Shown piece by piece: positions 18,848 to 28,147 of a stretch of DNA of 64,000 bases. Location: assembly GCA_029880325.1 (NCBI GenBank), contig JAOUOP010000010.1, positions 1 to 64,000 of the forward strand, written 5' to 3'. Every line of letters begins with the position of its first letter. Within the stretch, counting starts at the first letter, position 1. The translations under genes and the position numbers were made by a program. Under the pieces are notes generated by a model. That model saw only the letters and a program-made list of their open reading frames with translations. It was not told the DNA's origin and made no database searches. This stretch comes from Myxococcales bacterium. Lineage in GTDB: Bacteria > Myxococcota_A > Polyangia > Polyangiales > JAFGIB01.

Positions 18848-19401
18848 AGCGAGACCTCGAGGTAGACTGCCGTCCGGTACTCCACTTGCACGAGCGCAAC
18901 TCCGGTCAAGACAGGCGCCACAATGGTTAGCGTGAGCGGATCCAGGCCCAAGCTCAGAGCATGGGTGAGCGGAAATCGCAGCCCCACCGGCCTGAAGTCC
19001 ACGAATAGGCCCACGTTACCGGCCTTGTCCAGTGCGGCATCGTAGGCCAGGATTGAGGCACCCAGCGCGAGGCTGGTGCGAACACCTCGACCGTAGTAGA
19101 GGTGCTCGCCGCCGATGGCCAGGTTGACGGCGCCCGCTACGACATCGGATTCGAACTCCGTGGCTAGCCAAAGATCGTGCTCGACGTGGGCGAATATGCC
19201 CCAATTTGCCCAGCGTGGACCAAATCGCGCGGCGTAGCCGAAGCTGCCGGCCAGTGCGGACCGATCGGCCAGGTCACTGAGGACCGAGAGGTGAAGCTCG
19301 CCCTGCACGGGCCAGGCGATCCCCGACTCGGAATTGGGCATGGCACAGGCCGTTTCGGCCGACCACAGCGACAGCAAGATGGCCAACGCGGCGTGCTGCA
19401 T
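18844..19401 (-). CDS. Small outer-membrane beta-barrel-like protein
   Basis: 185 aa from ATG 19401 with a signal peptide ending at ETACA|MPN. The rest alternates hydrophobic and polar residues with many Gly and aromatics (SFGYAARFGPRWANWGIF, LYYGRGVRTSLALGAS), as in small outer-membrane barrels; it ends in SL, not the usual aromatic residue. No family recognised. Upstream partner of the phospholipase-like gene, whose GTG overlaps this stop. Confidence 0.6.
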   Translation of the reverse strand: MQHAALAILLSLWSAETACAMPNSESGIAWPVQGELHLSVLSDLADRSALAGSFGYAARFGPRWANWGIFAHVEHDLWLATEFESDVVAGAVNLAIGGEHLYYGRGVRTSLALGASILAYDAALDKAGNVGLFVDFRPVGLRFPLTHALSLGLDPLTLTIVAPVLTGVALVQVEYRTAVYLEVSL

Positions 19402-19475
19402 TGCCGCTAGCAATCCTACGTTTGACCCCGCAGTGCAAGCGAGACGGGGCGGAAAGCGTCCGAGGGGAAGCCGCC

Positions 19476-22400
19476 CTACGAGGGCGGAACGGCGCGACGT
19501 CCGCTCACGATCACTTCTTCTCGGCCTTCGGCGGTGGTGTGGCGCACCAGGCGGTAGGTCGTGTTGCCGTCGGCGCGCGCCACCTCTGGAGCCGCCACGA
19601 TCAGCTGCAGATCGAGGGCATGGCAGAGATCGAACAACACGCCCAGGTTGTCCCGCGACAGTCGGTTGGCTTCGTCCAGAAATAGCAAGCGTAGGCTTCC
19701 GAGCTTGTCGCGCGGTCCGAGCAGGTTCGCGTCGCGCTCCCATTCCGTCAGCACCACCATCATCAGCGCAGCGCCCACGCCGATGGCCTCGCCGGTCGAG
19801 AGCCGGGTCGGGTTGGCCGGCTCCCAGTTGTCTGCGCCCTGCCGGCGGATCTCGATGGCGAGCTCCACGTACTCGCGGTAGTCGAGCAGGCGCTGCCCTC
19901 CACTTTTGCCGCCGCCACCATAGCGCTTGAAGATTTCCTCGAGCGCGTCCTCGATGGGCAGGCTCGAAGAGAACAGCAGCTCTTGCGCGTGGCCCTCGCG
20001 CAGCGCTCGCAGGATTTGCTCCATGCGCTCGATCCGGCGGATTTCGATGCGCATTCCGTGGATGCTGCCGAACTGGATGCCCTCGAGCTGCTGGTTCAGC
20101 CTCCGCACTTGTCCGAGGGCGCGCCGCAACTGCACGTCGATGCCGCGCGCGACGTCTTCCGAGCTTCCGCGCAGCTCGCCTTCCTGCCGGTTGAGCCTGG
20201 TCTCCAGTAGGTCGAGGTGATCGCGCAGGCGCTCGAGCGCGATCAACGGATCGGCCACCTCCGCGATTTGCGCGGGTACGCGTCGGCCCAGAAAAGCGCG
20301 CACCGCTAGCCAACACTCGAGGTGGCCGGTCGTGTGGTCCAGCAGGTCGGGCAGCTCGTCGGCGCCGCGAGTACGCGTCACCCGATCGTGGAGCAGCTCG
20401 CGCTTGCTGGCGGCCTCGGCCCGCAGCTGCAGGCTGCTCAGTCCGTCACCGGGAGTCAATGCCAGCGCGCTGTGCAAAACGCCGGCGCCTTCGGCCGCTT
20501 CGCGCAGTTGAGCCCACTGTCGCTCGAGGGGCAGCGCGTCCGAAGCGCATGCGCTGTGGTGATTGCTTGCGCCCGAGGTGGCGCCTTCGGCCCGGGCGCG
20601 TCGCTCCTGTGCCAGCGCGCGTTCGGCGACGCTGGTCCGCGCGGCCTCGGCGAGTCGCTGCAGCTCTGCCTGTGTCGCTGCGAGCTGATGATCGAGGTCG
20701 CTCCTTTTGCCGTCGTCCTCGGCATCGAGCGCGGCCAGCTCCGCCCTGGCATGTTCCTGCTGCGCCTGCAGGTTTGCCCGGGCCGCTTGCGCCGTTTGTA
20801 GCACGGACGTGGCCGCCTCCCAGGCGCCGAGCGTCAATCCTTCCGCTTCGTCTGCCGTCTGTAGCTGCGCGCGGGCGCTCCGCTGCTGTTGCTCCAGGGC
20901 AGGCGAGAGCTCGGCCTGGGCATCGAGCGCTGCACGGGCGTCGTCGAAGTTGGCCGCGTGGCCCAAGGCGGCTGCGCCCTCGAGCGCGGTGCGCGCGCGG
21001 AAGCTGCGGTCGAGTTCTGCGCCGAGCTGCTCGACTCGGGCAGCGTGCCGCGCCACCGCGGCATCGTCCGGGGGCGGGTTGCGCAGCACATCGAGCAATG
21101 CCGAGACCGTGGTGCGAGCTGTCGACAGTCGCGTCAAGTCGCCACGCGCGCGCTTGAGCCGTGCGAGCTTTGCGGCCAGTTCCTGCGCCCGCTCCGCCTG
21201 ATCCGGTGGCGCCAGTAGCTGGGCCTCGGGCAGCAGCCGTCGTAGCGTTTCGGCGCGGCTGCGCAGTGCCAGCAGCTGCGTGCGTGCCGCCTGCTGCTCG
21301 GCCTGTCGCGCGCGCGCCTGCTGTTCCCCGGTGGCGATCTGCGCTTGGAGGCTCGCTTGCTGCGCGCTCGGATCGCCGCCCAGCCATTCCTCCGCGTGCG
21401 TCCACAGCACGTCCGCATCGCGCCGCAGCTCGGCGTTCTGCCGGGTCTGTGCGGCGAGTTCTTCGAGCATCGCGGTATGCGTCGAAATCGCCCCACGCAG
21501 TTCGCGCAGCCGCGCTTCGCGTGCACGCCGTCCGAGGCGAGGAGGGCTGGGAAGTTTGGAAAGGCGGATGCCGTAGGCTTCGAGCGTTGCCAGCGGTTCT
21601 TTGCCCGTCGTGTCGGGCGGTTGCAGGTCGAGGCTCTGCGAGGCGGAGACCAAGTACACGTCGCCCAGCGTATGCGGTAGCCTTGTCAGAGCGCTTGCGG
21701 TCGCGTCCATGTCATCGACGACAAGCGCGTCGACCCACGGACCGAGCCGCGCTTCCACCCAGGCCGCATCTGCTGCATCCAGGTCCTCGAAGCGCGCAGC
21801 GAGCAACTCGGCGCCCAGTTCGTCGCGCACGCGCAATAACTCCGCGTCATAGACCGCCCCGCCGCGGCCCAACTCGGCCGCCTGCGCCTGTAGCGCCTCG
21901 CGCTCCGATTCGAGTGCGTCACGGCGTCCGGCCAGTTGCATGTGCTCTGCCATTAGACGGTCGCGCAGGGCGAGCAGCGCCGACCGCGAGTCGCGCGAGA
22001 CATCGAGTCCCGTCTGCGCAAGGCGCTCGGCGGCCTTGGCCGCCAAGTGAAAGCATGCGCCCCGTTGTTCGAGGGCGACGTATCGCTCGCGCAGTCCGTC
22101 GAGCTGCTGCTGTGCGAGCAGTGTCTCGGGCGCTGGATGCAGCAGGGACTCCAGGGCTTGCTGCTGCCGCTCCACCTCCGACAACAGGTCGGCCACCAGG
22201 TTGGGATCCTCGGCTGCCTCGAGTTCCAACCCGAGCGAGGCCAAGAGCTCGCGGGCAGCGCGCTGACGCGTCGCGAGCCGCTGTGCGCCGCGCTGTTCCT
22301 CTTCGAGCTGCTCGAGCCGCGCGCTGTCGGCCTCCAGCTCCGAAAGGCGCGCCAGGTGCGCCCGCGCCAGTCCATGCCGATCGTGGGAAGGCGGCGTGTC

Positions 22401-23873
22401 CTTTCTACGATCGGCGGTGAGCAGGTCACAATGCTCGAGCACGTCGAGCGCTGCGAGCGCGCTCGCGTATTCCTGCCGCCGCGCCTCGAGGTCACGCCCC
22501 TGCCGCATCAGGCTCGCCCGCTCGGTCTCGAGTTCCGCGTGCGTCTGCGTCAGCTGCTCGAGCGCCGCTGCTACCTCATCGAGTGCCAACTGGGGCCTAT
22601 CGAGCAGCTCGCGCGCCTCCGTGATGCACCGCTGCAGCTCGGCATGGGCGTGGGCCCGGCGCGCCAGCTCGGCGACGCCTTGCTGCAGATCGGCGAGCCC
22701 GCGGCTGGCGCGATCATAGGCCTCGAGCGCCCGGGCGCGCGCCTGCTTGGCTGCGTCGCGCGCCTGCGCGCGCTCGAGCTGGGCCGATGTCGCGGCCGCC
22801 AGCTGCTGATCGAGCGCGGTGCTCGCTGTGTCCAGTTTGGCCAGGCGTTCGGCAAGCTCGGCGGCTCTGGCGCGGCGCTGCGCGTGCACCTCGAGCTGCG
22901 CCAGCTGCGCGCGGGCCTGCTCGAGCGCCTGGCCGGCCGCAGACTCCCTTTGAGCGAGCTGCGCGGCCTCTTCGGTTCGCGCCGCCTGCTCATGCTGCGC
23001 CCGCTCGAGCGCGCCCGCGGCGTCGCGCACCCGCGCCTGGGCTTCCACGCTCGCAAGTCGCGTGGCGTGAAGCGCGGCCGAGAACATCGCCAGTCCAGCC
23101 TCGTAGATCGCGCTGATCTCGCGTTCGAGCTGTCGCGACTCGAAGACCTCGGAGCGCGTACGCCTGCACGACTCCAGATTGTCGCGCATGCGCGAGAGGG
23201 TATCGGATAGGCCTGTTTCTTCCCGCAATAGAAAGCTGCGTAGCTCCGTTCCGAGCGCGCGCGAAATTCCGCCCGTCATGCTCGTGCGCAAGAGGTCGTT
23301 CCACTTGTTGCGCTCTTCTTCGCGTGTGAGGCGCAGCGGCGTGATGCCCCGCTCGAAGAGCATCGCGAAGTAGTCCTTGGTGGTACGGAAGATCTGAATG
23401 GAGCCATTGGCGGCGGCAACTGCGGTCTTGATCTCCGCGAGTTCGGGTACGTGGTCGCCGTCCTCCCTGCGCACCAGCAGCAGCTCCGACAGGCGTGTTT
23501 CCGGCGACAAGCCCGTGATCGCGAAGGCGGTCGGCACGACCGTGGGTTCGGTGGTGCGCGCAAGGCATACGCCGAGCACGACGCGCTCACCGTCGAGGTC
23601 CAGGTCGAGCGCCGCGTAGGATGGGCGGCCGGGCTCGCCCAGGCGCCCCCAGATGCCGCGATCGCCCCCGGTTGCGCCGCTCTCACCCAGGTTGGTGAAG
23701 CGCAGCCGCGTCATGTCCGGCAAGAGCACCACATAGGCGGCGATCATCACGGTGGTCTTGCCGGCGCCGTTTCCGCCCTCGAGTGCGGTCACGTGGCGGT
23801 CGAGCAGATAGCGCTCGTAGAAGACGCCCTTCCAGTTGACGAGCACGAGCGCGGCGACGCGCGTCCGGCTCAT
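19476..23873 (-). CDS. mukB: MukB-like SMC condensin ATPase
   Basis: 1465 aa, close to the 1486 aa of E. coli MukB. ATG 23873 has GAGGAG just upstream and overlaps the mukE stop by four bases. The N-terminal head reads LVLVNWKGVFYERYLLDRHV then Walker A EGGNGAGKTT (Lys about 39), and LPDMTRLRFTNLGESGATGG parallels MukB. Long coiled coils flank a central hinge at roughly 640-780. The C-terminal head has signature LSTGEAIGVG (about 1358), Walker B LRLLFLDEANRLS (Asp about 1400), then LQLIVAAPE and TTYRLVR, all MukB-specific. It should form a dimer that loads with MukF and MukE to organise the chromosome. Confidence 0.93.
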   Translation of the reverse strand: MSRTRVAALVLVNWKGVFYERYLLDRHVTALEGGNGAGKTTVMIAAYVVLLPDMTRLRFTNLGESGATGGDRGIWGRLGEPGRPSYAALDLDLDGERVVLGVCLARTTEPTVVPTAFAITGLSPETRLSELLLVRREDGDHVPELAEIKTAVAAANGSIQIFRTTKDYFAMLFERGITPLRLTREEERNKWNDLLRTSMTGGISRALGTELRSFLLREETGLSDTLSRMRDNLESCRRTRSEVFESRQLEREISAIYEAGLAMFSAALHATRLASVEAQARVRDAAGALERAQHEQAARTEEAAQLAQRESAAGQALEQARAQLAQLEVHAQRRARAAELAERLAKLDTASTALDQQLAAATSAQLERAQARDAAKQARARALEAYDRASRGLADLQQGVAELARRAHAHAELQRCITEARELLDRPQLALDEVAAALEQLTQTHAELETERASLMRQGRDLEARRQEYASALAALDVLEHCDLLTADRRKDTPPSHDRHGLARAHLARLSELEADSARLEQLEEEQRGAQRLATRQRAARELLASLGLELEAAEDPNLVADLLSEVERQQQALESLLHPAPETLLAQQQLDGLRERYVALEQRGACFHLAAKAAERLAQTGLDVSRDSRSALLALRDRLMAEHMQLAGRRDALESEREALQAQAAELGRGGAVYDAELLRVRDELGAELLAARFEDLDAADAAWVEARLGPWVDALVVDDMDATASALTRLPHTLGDVYLVSASQSLDLQPPDTTGKEPLATLEAYGIRLSKLPSPPRLGRRAREARLRELRGAISTHTAMLEELAAQTRQNAELRRDADVLWTHAEEWLGGDPSAQQASLQAQIATGEQQARARQAEQQAARTQLLALRSRAETLRRLLPEAQLLAPPDQAERAQELAAKLARLKRARGDLTRLSTARTTVSALLDVLRNPPPDDAAVARHAARVEQLGAELDRSFRARTALEGAAALGHAANFDDARAALDAQAELSPALEQQQRSARAQLQTADEAEGLTLGAWEAATSVLQTAQAARANLQAQQEHARAELAALDAEDDGKRSDLDHQLAATQAELQRLAEAARTSVAERALAQERRARAEGATSGASNHHSACASDALPLERQWAQLREAAEGAGVLHSALALTPGDGLSSLQLRAEAASKRELLHDRVTRTRGADELPDLLDHTTGHLECWLAVRAFLGRRVPAQIAEVADPLIALERLRDHLDLLETRLNRQEGELRGSSEDVARGIDVQLRRALGQVRRLNQQLEGIQFGSIHGMRIEIRRIERMEQILRALREGHAQELLFSSSLPIEDALEEIFKRYGGGGKSGGQRLLDYREYVELAIEIRRQGADNWEPANPTRLSTGEAIGVGAALMMVVLTEWERDANLLGPRDKLGSLRLLFLDEANRLSRDNLGVLFDLCHALDLQLIVAAPEVARADGNTTYRLVRHTTAEGREEVIVSGRRAVPPS

Positions 23874-24622
23874 GCCGGCTCCTCGGCTTCGTCTGCCTCT
23901 TCTTCCGGCGCTTCGATGTCGGGCTCCGCAGGCGCCGAATCATCGGGCGCATCGGGCGCATCGAGACCTATGTCGTCGCCTTCTTCCTTCTCCAGCGGGG
24001 CCAGCGCCACTTCGCCCTGCGCCACCAACTTTGCCAGCGCCTCGGCGGGCTCGGACAGGCCGCGCACGGGCTCTGCAAAGCGCATCAGCGACGAGCGCAA
24101 ACGCACGCGGTCCGCCTCGGGCAGATCCACAAAGCCCATGCTCGCGAGCCGGCGCACCGCTTCTGCCACGCGCTGACGGACATTGCGCTGCGCGATCCGT
24201 TCGTCGAAGCGTTTGCGTTTGCTCGGATTGAAAGCGGCGACCAGCGTGTCGGTGCCGAGCACGGTCGACAGCTGTGCCACCAGCTCCTCGTGGGTCACGG
24301 CCCCGCCGCGCTCGATGGTGGACGGATCGAGGTACAGCAATGCCAGCGCTTGCCCGACGAGCATGTCGGTGCCGCCGAGCTGTTTGCGCGAAACCTTGTC
24401 CCCCGTGGGCAGTAGGTAAAAGTAGCCGTCGGTCTTGTGAATTAACTCGCAGCCGTAGCGCCGATAGAATTCCTCGAGCAGCTCTTGGGCATCGAGGAGC
24501 AGCGCGTACCAGTCGGTGTCGTCGCGATCGACGTGTCGCCCCCGGCGCAGTGCGACGTCCAGGTCCGGGAAGGCCGGGTCCATGATCACGTCTTGTAGCA
24601 ATGCGTAGCCCGATTTATTCAC
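23870..24622 (-). CDS. mukE: MukE-like condensin subunit (KITE, winged-helix)
   Basis: 250 aa from GTG 24622, behind GGGAG seven bases upstream; overlaps mukF by eight bases and mukB by four. FPDLDVALRRGRHVDRDD, LLDAQELLEEFYRRYGCELI, GYFYLLPTG and DMLVGQALALLYLDPSTIERGG follow MukE closely. The C-terminal tail is strongly acidic (EEEADEAEEPA), also as in MukE. It binds the MukF kleisin and DNA and regulates MukB ATPase activity. Confidence 0.92.
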   Translation of the reverse strand: MNKSGYALLQDVIMDPAFPDLDVALRRGRHVDRDDTDWYALLLDAQELLEEFYRRYGCELIHKTDGYFYLLPTGDKVSRKQLGGTDMLVGQALALLYLDPSTIERGGAVTHEELVAQLSTVLGTDTLVAAFNPSKRKRFDERIAQRNVRQRVAEAVRRLASMGFVDLPEADRVRLRSSLMRFAEPVRGLSEPAEALAKLVAQGEVALAPLEKEEGDDIGLDAPDAPDDSAPAEPDIEAPEEEADEAEEPA

Positions 24623-25925
24623 TGCTATCTCCCGGATCGAGCGACCACTCCTCGATTACCAGCCCGTCGCCCGCCGCCACCCACGCCCGATCGATCTCGC
24701 TCTGTGCGCGTGCCAGCTGCGCGGCCTTGTGCGCCACGCGACCGGCCTCGACAAAGCGCTCGGGAGCGGGCAGCGCCTCGGTCACCAGCGCCGTGACACT
24801 CGACAGGGCCCGTGCCCCTTGCTCGAGCGCCCCTTGAACCCGTTCGGTCAGGATCGCCTCGCGATCTTCGCCCTCATCGGGCGCCAGTGGTTTCTCGCGC
24901 GGTGCCCGCGGTCGCACCACCTTTGGCTTGTCGGGCACGCTGACCACGGTCCGCAGCATTTGCAGAGGTCCTGCAGCGGAGTGGGTCAAAGCAAAGCGCG
25001 CGCCTCGACCCGCCAGTTGGTCGCGCAAGCGCTGCGTGAGCGCGCGCGAAGGGTCGAGGCGCACCACATCGCGCAGGTAGCGATGCACATACTGAAAGTA
25101 GTCGGAGAAAGCGCGCTGGCGCGCCGCACCCCAGGCCGCGATGCGATCGACCTGATCCATCAGACGCCGTGCGGCGGCCTCGGCCTCTGGTTGCCCTGCG
25201 GCGATCGCGTGCTCTTCGATGTCCTGAAGCAATGCGAGCAAGTGGGTCGAATCGCGCAGTAGCACGTGGTTGAGTTCCTGCAGGGTTGCGCTGGTGGCAT
25301 CGAGCAGCGCCTGGCAGCGCGTCAGCGCTGCGAACCAATCCTCTTCGAGCAGGCGTCGAATCTCCGAACGAAAATCCTCTTGCTGCAGATCGAGCCCGCG
25401 CTGGCGACGTTCGATGCCATCCACTAGCTCGGCGATGGTGACCCGCAGCGGTCCGACCACGGCCGTCTGCCAGCGCTCTGCATCGGGCGAGTCGCGCGCC
25501 GCGTCGCGTACCTGCTCGAGCGCGCCGCGCAGGCTGCTGGTCAGCAGCAGCAGGCTTTCGCGCGTGAGCACACCATCCTCCAGGTAGAACTCCACGATGC
25601 CGAGCGCCAGGCGCGACAGCGTGAACTCGCCCGCGCGGGTGACCCCTTGACCATCGACGCGCGCCAACAGGCGCTGCTCGCGCAGCCGCTTGATCGCGTG
25701 GGTCGCGCGCCGCTTGCGTTGATCGGCCTCCGGCATGAGCAGAAGGCTCGCCTCGATGAAGGTGTCCTCGAGCTGGGCCTCATTGAACGACGTCAGACCA
25801 CGGCCCTGGGTCTGCAGATGCAGCGCCACCAGGAAGCCCAGCTCGAGCGTGCTGAGCTGCAGGCTGACCTGCTGCTGTGCGATCAAGCGAAGGATCTGCT
25901 CGTTGCTGCGCGCAGGGAGGGCCAT
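24615..25925 (-). CDS. mukF: MukF-like kleisin
   Basis: 436 aa (E. coli MukF is 440). Recognisable features: an N-terminal winged-helix dimerisation domain (LSTLELGFLVALHLQTQG, HAIKRLREQRLLARV, TRAGEFTLSRLALGIVEFYLED), a central helical region (RRLLEEDWFAALTRCQALLDATSATLQELN), AAWGAARQRAFSDYFQYVHRYLRDVVRLD, and a C-terminal domain expected to bind the MukB head. First gene of the mukF-mukE-mukB operon, the same order as in enterobacteria. The methyltransferase gene that precedes mukF in E. coli is absent; a kinase gene lies 200 bases upstream on the same strand. Confidence 0.92.
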   Translation of the reverse strand: MALPARSNEQILRLIAQQQVSLQLSTLELGFLVALHLQTQGRGLTSFNEAQLEDTFIEASLLLMPEADQRKRRATHAIKRLREQRLLARVDGQGVTRAGEFTLSRLALGIVEFYLEDGVLTRESLLLLTSSLRGALEQVRDAARDSPDAERWQTAVVGPLRVTIAELVDGIERRQRGLDLQQEDFRSEIRRLLEEDWFAALTRCQALLDATSATLQELNHVLLRDSTHLLALLQDIEEHAIAAGQPEAEAAARRLMDQVDRIAAWGAARQRAFSDYFQYVHRYLRDVVRLDPSRALTQRLRDQLAGRGARFALTHSAAGPLQMLRTVVSVPDKPKVVRPRAPREKPLAPDEGEDREAILTERVQGALEQGARALSSVTALVTEALPAPERFVEAGRVAHKAAQLARAQSEIDRAWVAAGDGLVIEEWSLDPGDSSE

Positions 25926-26128
25926 CGGGCTGCCGTCTATATCGCGGTCCCAGGGCGGGCGCGAGCGCCAAGCGCGGATTGCGGTCGTGAGGTCGGTGGG
26001 CGGGGCGCGATCGGCCTGATTCTGGTGAGATGGCCCGCAGTGCTCCGGCCGCGCCTGTGGGCAGGCCTTCAGCGCAGAGGTGGGGGATCGTGGCCGTGAT
26101 ATCCCGAAATTGGGACGTGCCCGGCGCC

Positions 26129-27889
26129 TTATCGCTGGTAGGGATTCCGCAGCAGCGCGTCGAGCGACTTGTTTTTCGGCGCAGGCGCTGCTGGCGGCTC
26201 GCTGGCGGTTGCCTCGGTTTCCTTCGGCTGTCCGGTCGCTTTCCTTGATTCAGACTTGGCAGCCGTGCCCGTCTCCCTGCGCGCAGCGGGCCTGCGGGCC
26301 GTACGTTCCTTCTTGCCAGCCGCGGAGGTGGGCTTTGCCGGGGCTGGCATCGGCTCGACCTTGGCGGCCGACTGCGTTTCGGGTTCCGGTGCGGCGAGGT
26401 CTTCGGCTTCGAGTTCGGCTGGCTCTTTCAGTAAAGCCTTCGGCTCGGCGGAAACCGACTCGGTGACGGTCTCCTTTTCGGCCTGCTGCGGCGCTGCCGG
26501 TTGACTCGAAGGAGCCATCGATTCAACTGTGAGCCCAGGAGCGTCGGCGACCATCAAGTACCCGAGCAGACCCAGAACCACGACACCGAGGATGCCGGTA
26601 ATCACCAGTGGCAGTCGTCGCGCCGATTTGCGCTGGGCGGCCTTGCGCTGGGCCGCATAGGATGGGTCGAGCGCACCCAGGGCCGGCGGTGGCGCCACCA
26701 CCGGGGCCAATCCGGGCTGGGAGGCACGGACGCCCATGCCAGCCGACGTTGCGCTGGAGTAGACCCCGCTGAGCTTGGAAAAACTCCGCGACGATGCCGA
26801 CAGTGAAAGCTCCGAGGGCATCGAGGGTTCAGAAACAGAGTCCAGCTCGAATGGTCCGGTGCCCTCGGCCTGGCGCGCTAGCATGGCCTTGGCGCTGTTG
26901 ATCGTTTTGCGGTCGCGCTCCAGTTTGGCCGAGGCGAACTTCTCAACAGCTCGGCTGACCGCCCGCAACGATGCCAGGCCGCCGACCTGGGAGGCTGCCT
27001 CCTCGACGGCCATCACGAACTCTTCAGCCGTGGCATAACGCCTGTCGGGATCCCGTTCGAGCGCCTTGAGCACGACTGCGTCCAGCGGCGCCAACTCGGG
27101 CACCACCGAGGAGGGCGCGGGAATCTCGTCGTGCAGCAATTTGTGTAGCGTCGACGCCGTGGTCTCACCGCGGAAGAGGCGCCGGCCCGTCAACGCCTCC
27201 CATAGAATTGTGCCCGCCGAGAAGAGGTCGCCGCGCGAGTCGCCCTTGCCGGTCGAAGCCTGCTCCGGCGGCATGTAGGCGAGCTTACCTTTGACCTGGC
27301 CGTCGCGGGTGTGGGTCAGACGATCTTCGGCCTTGGCGACGCCGAAGTCGGTCAGTCGCGCGACCCCGTCGCGACCAACCATGACGTTGTGTGGCGAGAC
27401 GTCGCGGTGGACGAGCTTGAGGTGCTGGCCGTGTTCGTCGCGTAGGTCGTGGGCGGCGCCCAAACCATTGAGGGTGTCGACCACGATGCGCAGGGCCACC
27501 GGCACAGGCAGCCGCTCGCCCGCCTTGTAGGCTCCTGAAAGCATGGCACCCAGGTGGTCGCCCTCGATGTAGTCCATCACCAGGTAGAAGCCGGTCTCGA
27601 TGGTGTCGCTGATGTCGGTGGTGGGAACCACGTTCGGATGGCGAATGCGCGCCGCCAGGCGAGCCTCGTCGAGGAACATTTTGATGAACTCGTCCTCGTA
27701 GGCGAGGTTTGCGTGCAGCACCTTCAAGGCCACCAGGCGTTCGAAGCCGCCGACGCCGTGCGCGCGCGCCACATAGACCACGGCCATGCCGCCGGCTGCG
27801 AGTTTCGAAAGGATCTCGTAGCGACCGAGCCGGTGACCGGGCCTGAGATGGCCGGAGCCGGTACTTGGGCTAGCTGGCACGGCGGTCAT
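26129..27889 (-). CDS. Membrane-anchored Ser/Thr protein kinase (PknB/Hanks type)
   Basis: 586 aa. Kinase domain about 23-300: glycine-rich loop LAAGGMAVVYVA, ATP lysine ALKVL (about 56), catalytic loop HRDVSPHN (161-168), DFGVAKA (181-187), YMPPEQAS. The HRDVSPxN form is common in myxobacterial kinases. A Ser-rich juxtamembrane stretch follows, then one membrane segment (VITGILGVVVLGLLGYLMVA, about 428-447), and a Pro/Ala/Glu/Lys-rich extracytoplasmic tail ending NPYQR. No PASTA domain. Such kinases phosphorylate regulatory proteins; the tail may sense the envelope. Target unknown. Confidence 0.92.
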   Translation of the reverse strand: MTAVPASPSTGSGHLRPGHRLGRYEILSKLAAGGMAVVYVARAHGVGGFERLVALKVLHANLAYEDEFIKMFLDEARLAARIRHPNVVPTTDISDTIETGFYLVMDYIEGDHLGAMLSGAYKAGERLPVPVALRIVVDTLNGLGAAHDLRDEHGQHLKLVHRDVSPHNVMVGRDGVARLTDFGVAKAEDRLTHTRDGQVKGKLAYMPPEQASTGKGDSRGDLFSAGTILWEALTGRRLFRGETTASTLHKLLHDEIPAPSSVVPELAPLDAVVLKALERDPDRRYATAEEFVMAVEEAASQVGGLASLRAVSRAVEKFASAKLERDRKTINSAKAMLARQAEGTGPFELDSVSEPSMPSELSLSASSRSFSKLSGVYSSATSAGMGVRASQPGLAPVVAPPPALGALDPSYAAQRKAAQRKSARRLPLVITGILGVVVLGLLGYLMVADAPGLTVESMAPSSQPAAPQQAEKETVTESVSAEPKALLKEPAELEAEDLAAPEPETQSAAKVEPMPAPAKPTSAAGKKERTARRPAARRETGTAAKSESRKATGQPKETEATASEPPAAPAPKNKSLDALLRNPYQR

Positions 27890-28147
27890 GACGAAGCTGC
27901 GATTCCCCGTTCACGAAACGAACCTTGGCTGGTGAATTCGAGATAGTCCCGTTTGGACGGCCGAATGCACGAGGCGATCTTAGCATAATTGAAACGGCGG
28001 GGGACAACTCTGCAATTGCCACGTAGATAACTGAAAGTGTATGGGAGAGGGCGCCTACAGCTTACAGGGGTGTGCGCGGCCTGGGCAGGTGTGGGGTTGC
28101 GGTAGAGGCTTGCGTACGACCACAGGCGCGGCAAACTCGCTCTTCAT
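27890..28147. promoter_or_regulatory. Divergent promoter region, kinase / nitroreductase
   Basis: 258 bp of unusually AT-rich DNA for this window. Reading toward the kinase, TGCTAAGAT (minus strand, around 27985-27977) resembles an extended -10 box, with a TTGTCC about 19 bases further upstream; both are weak matches to a housekeeping promoter. The conserved-looking leader of nearly 90 bases before the kinase ATG holds no gene. Confidence 0.3.

Noticed and set aside
19476..25925. Wadjet/JetABCD or MksBEFG plasmid-defence system
   Set aside because: The proteins match MukBEF more closely and no JetD/MksG nuclease gene is adjacent; neighbours are an outer-membrane protein and a kinase.
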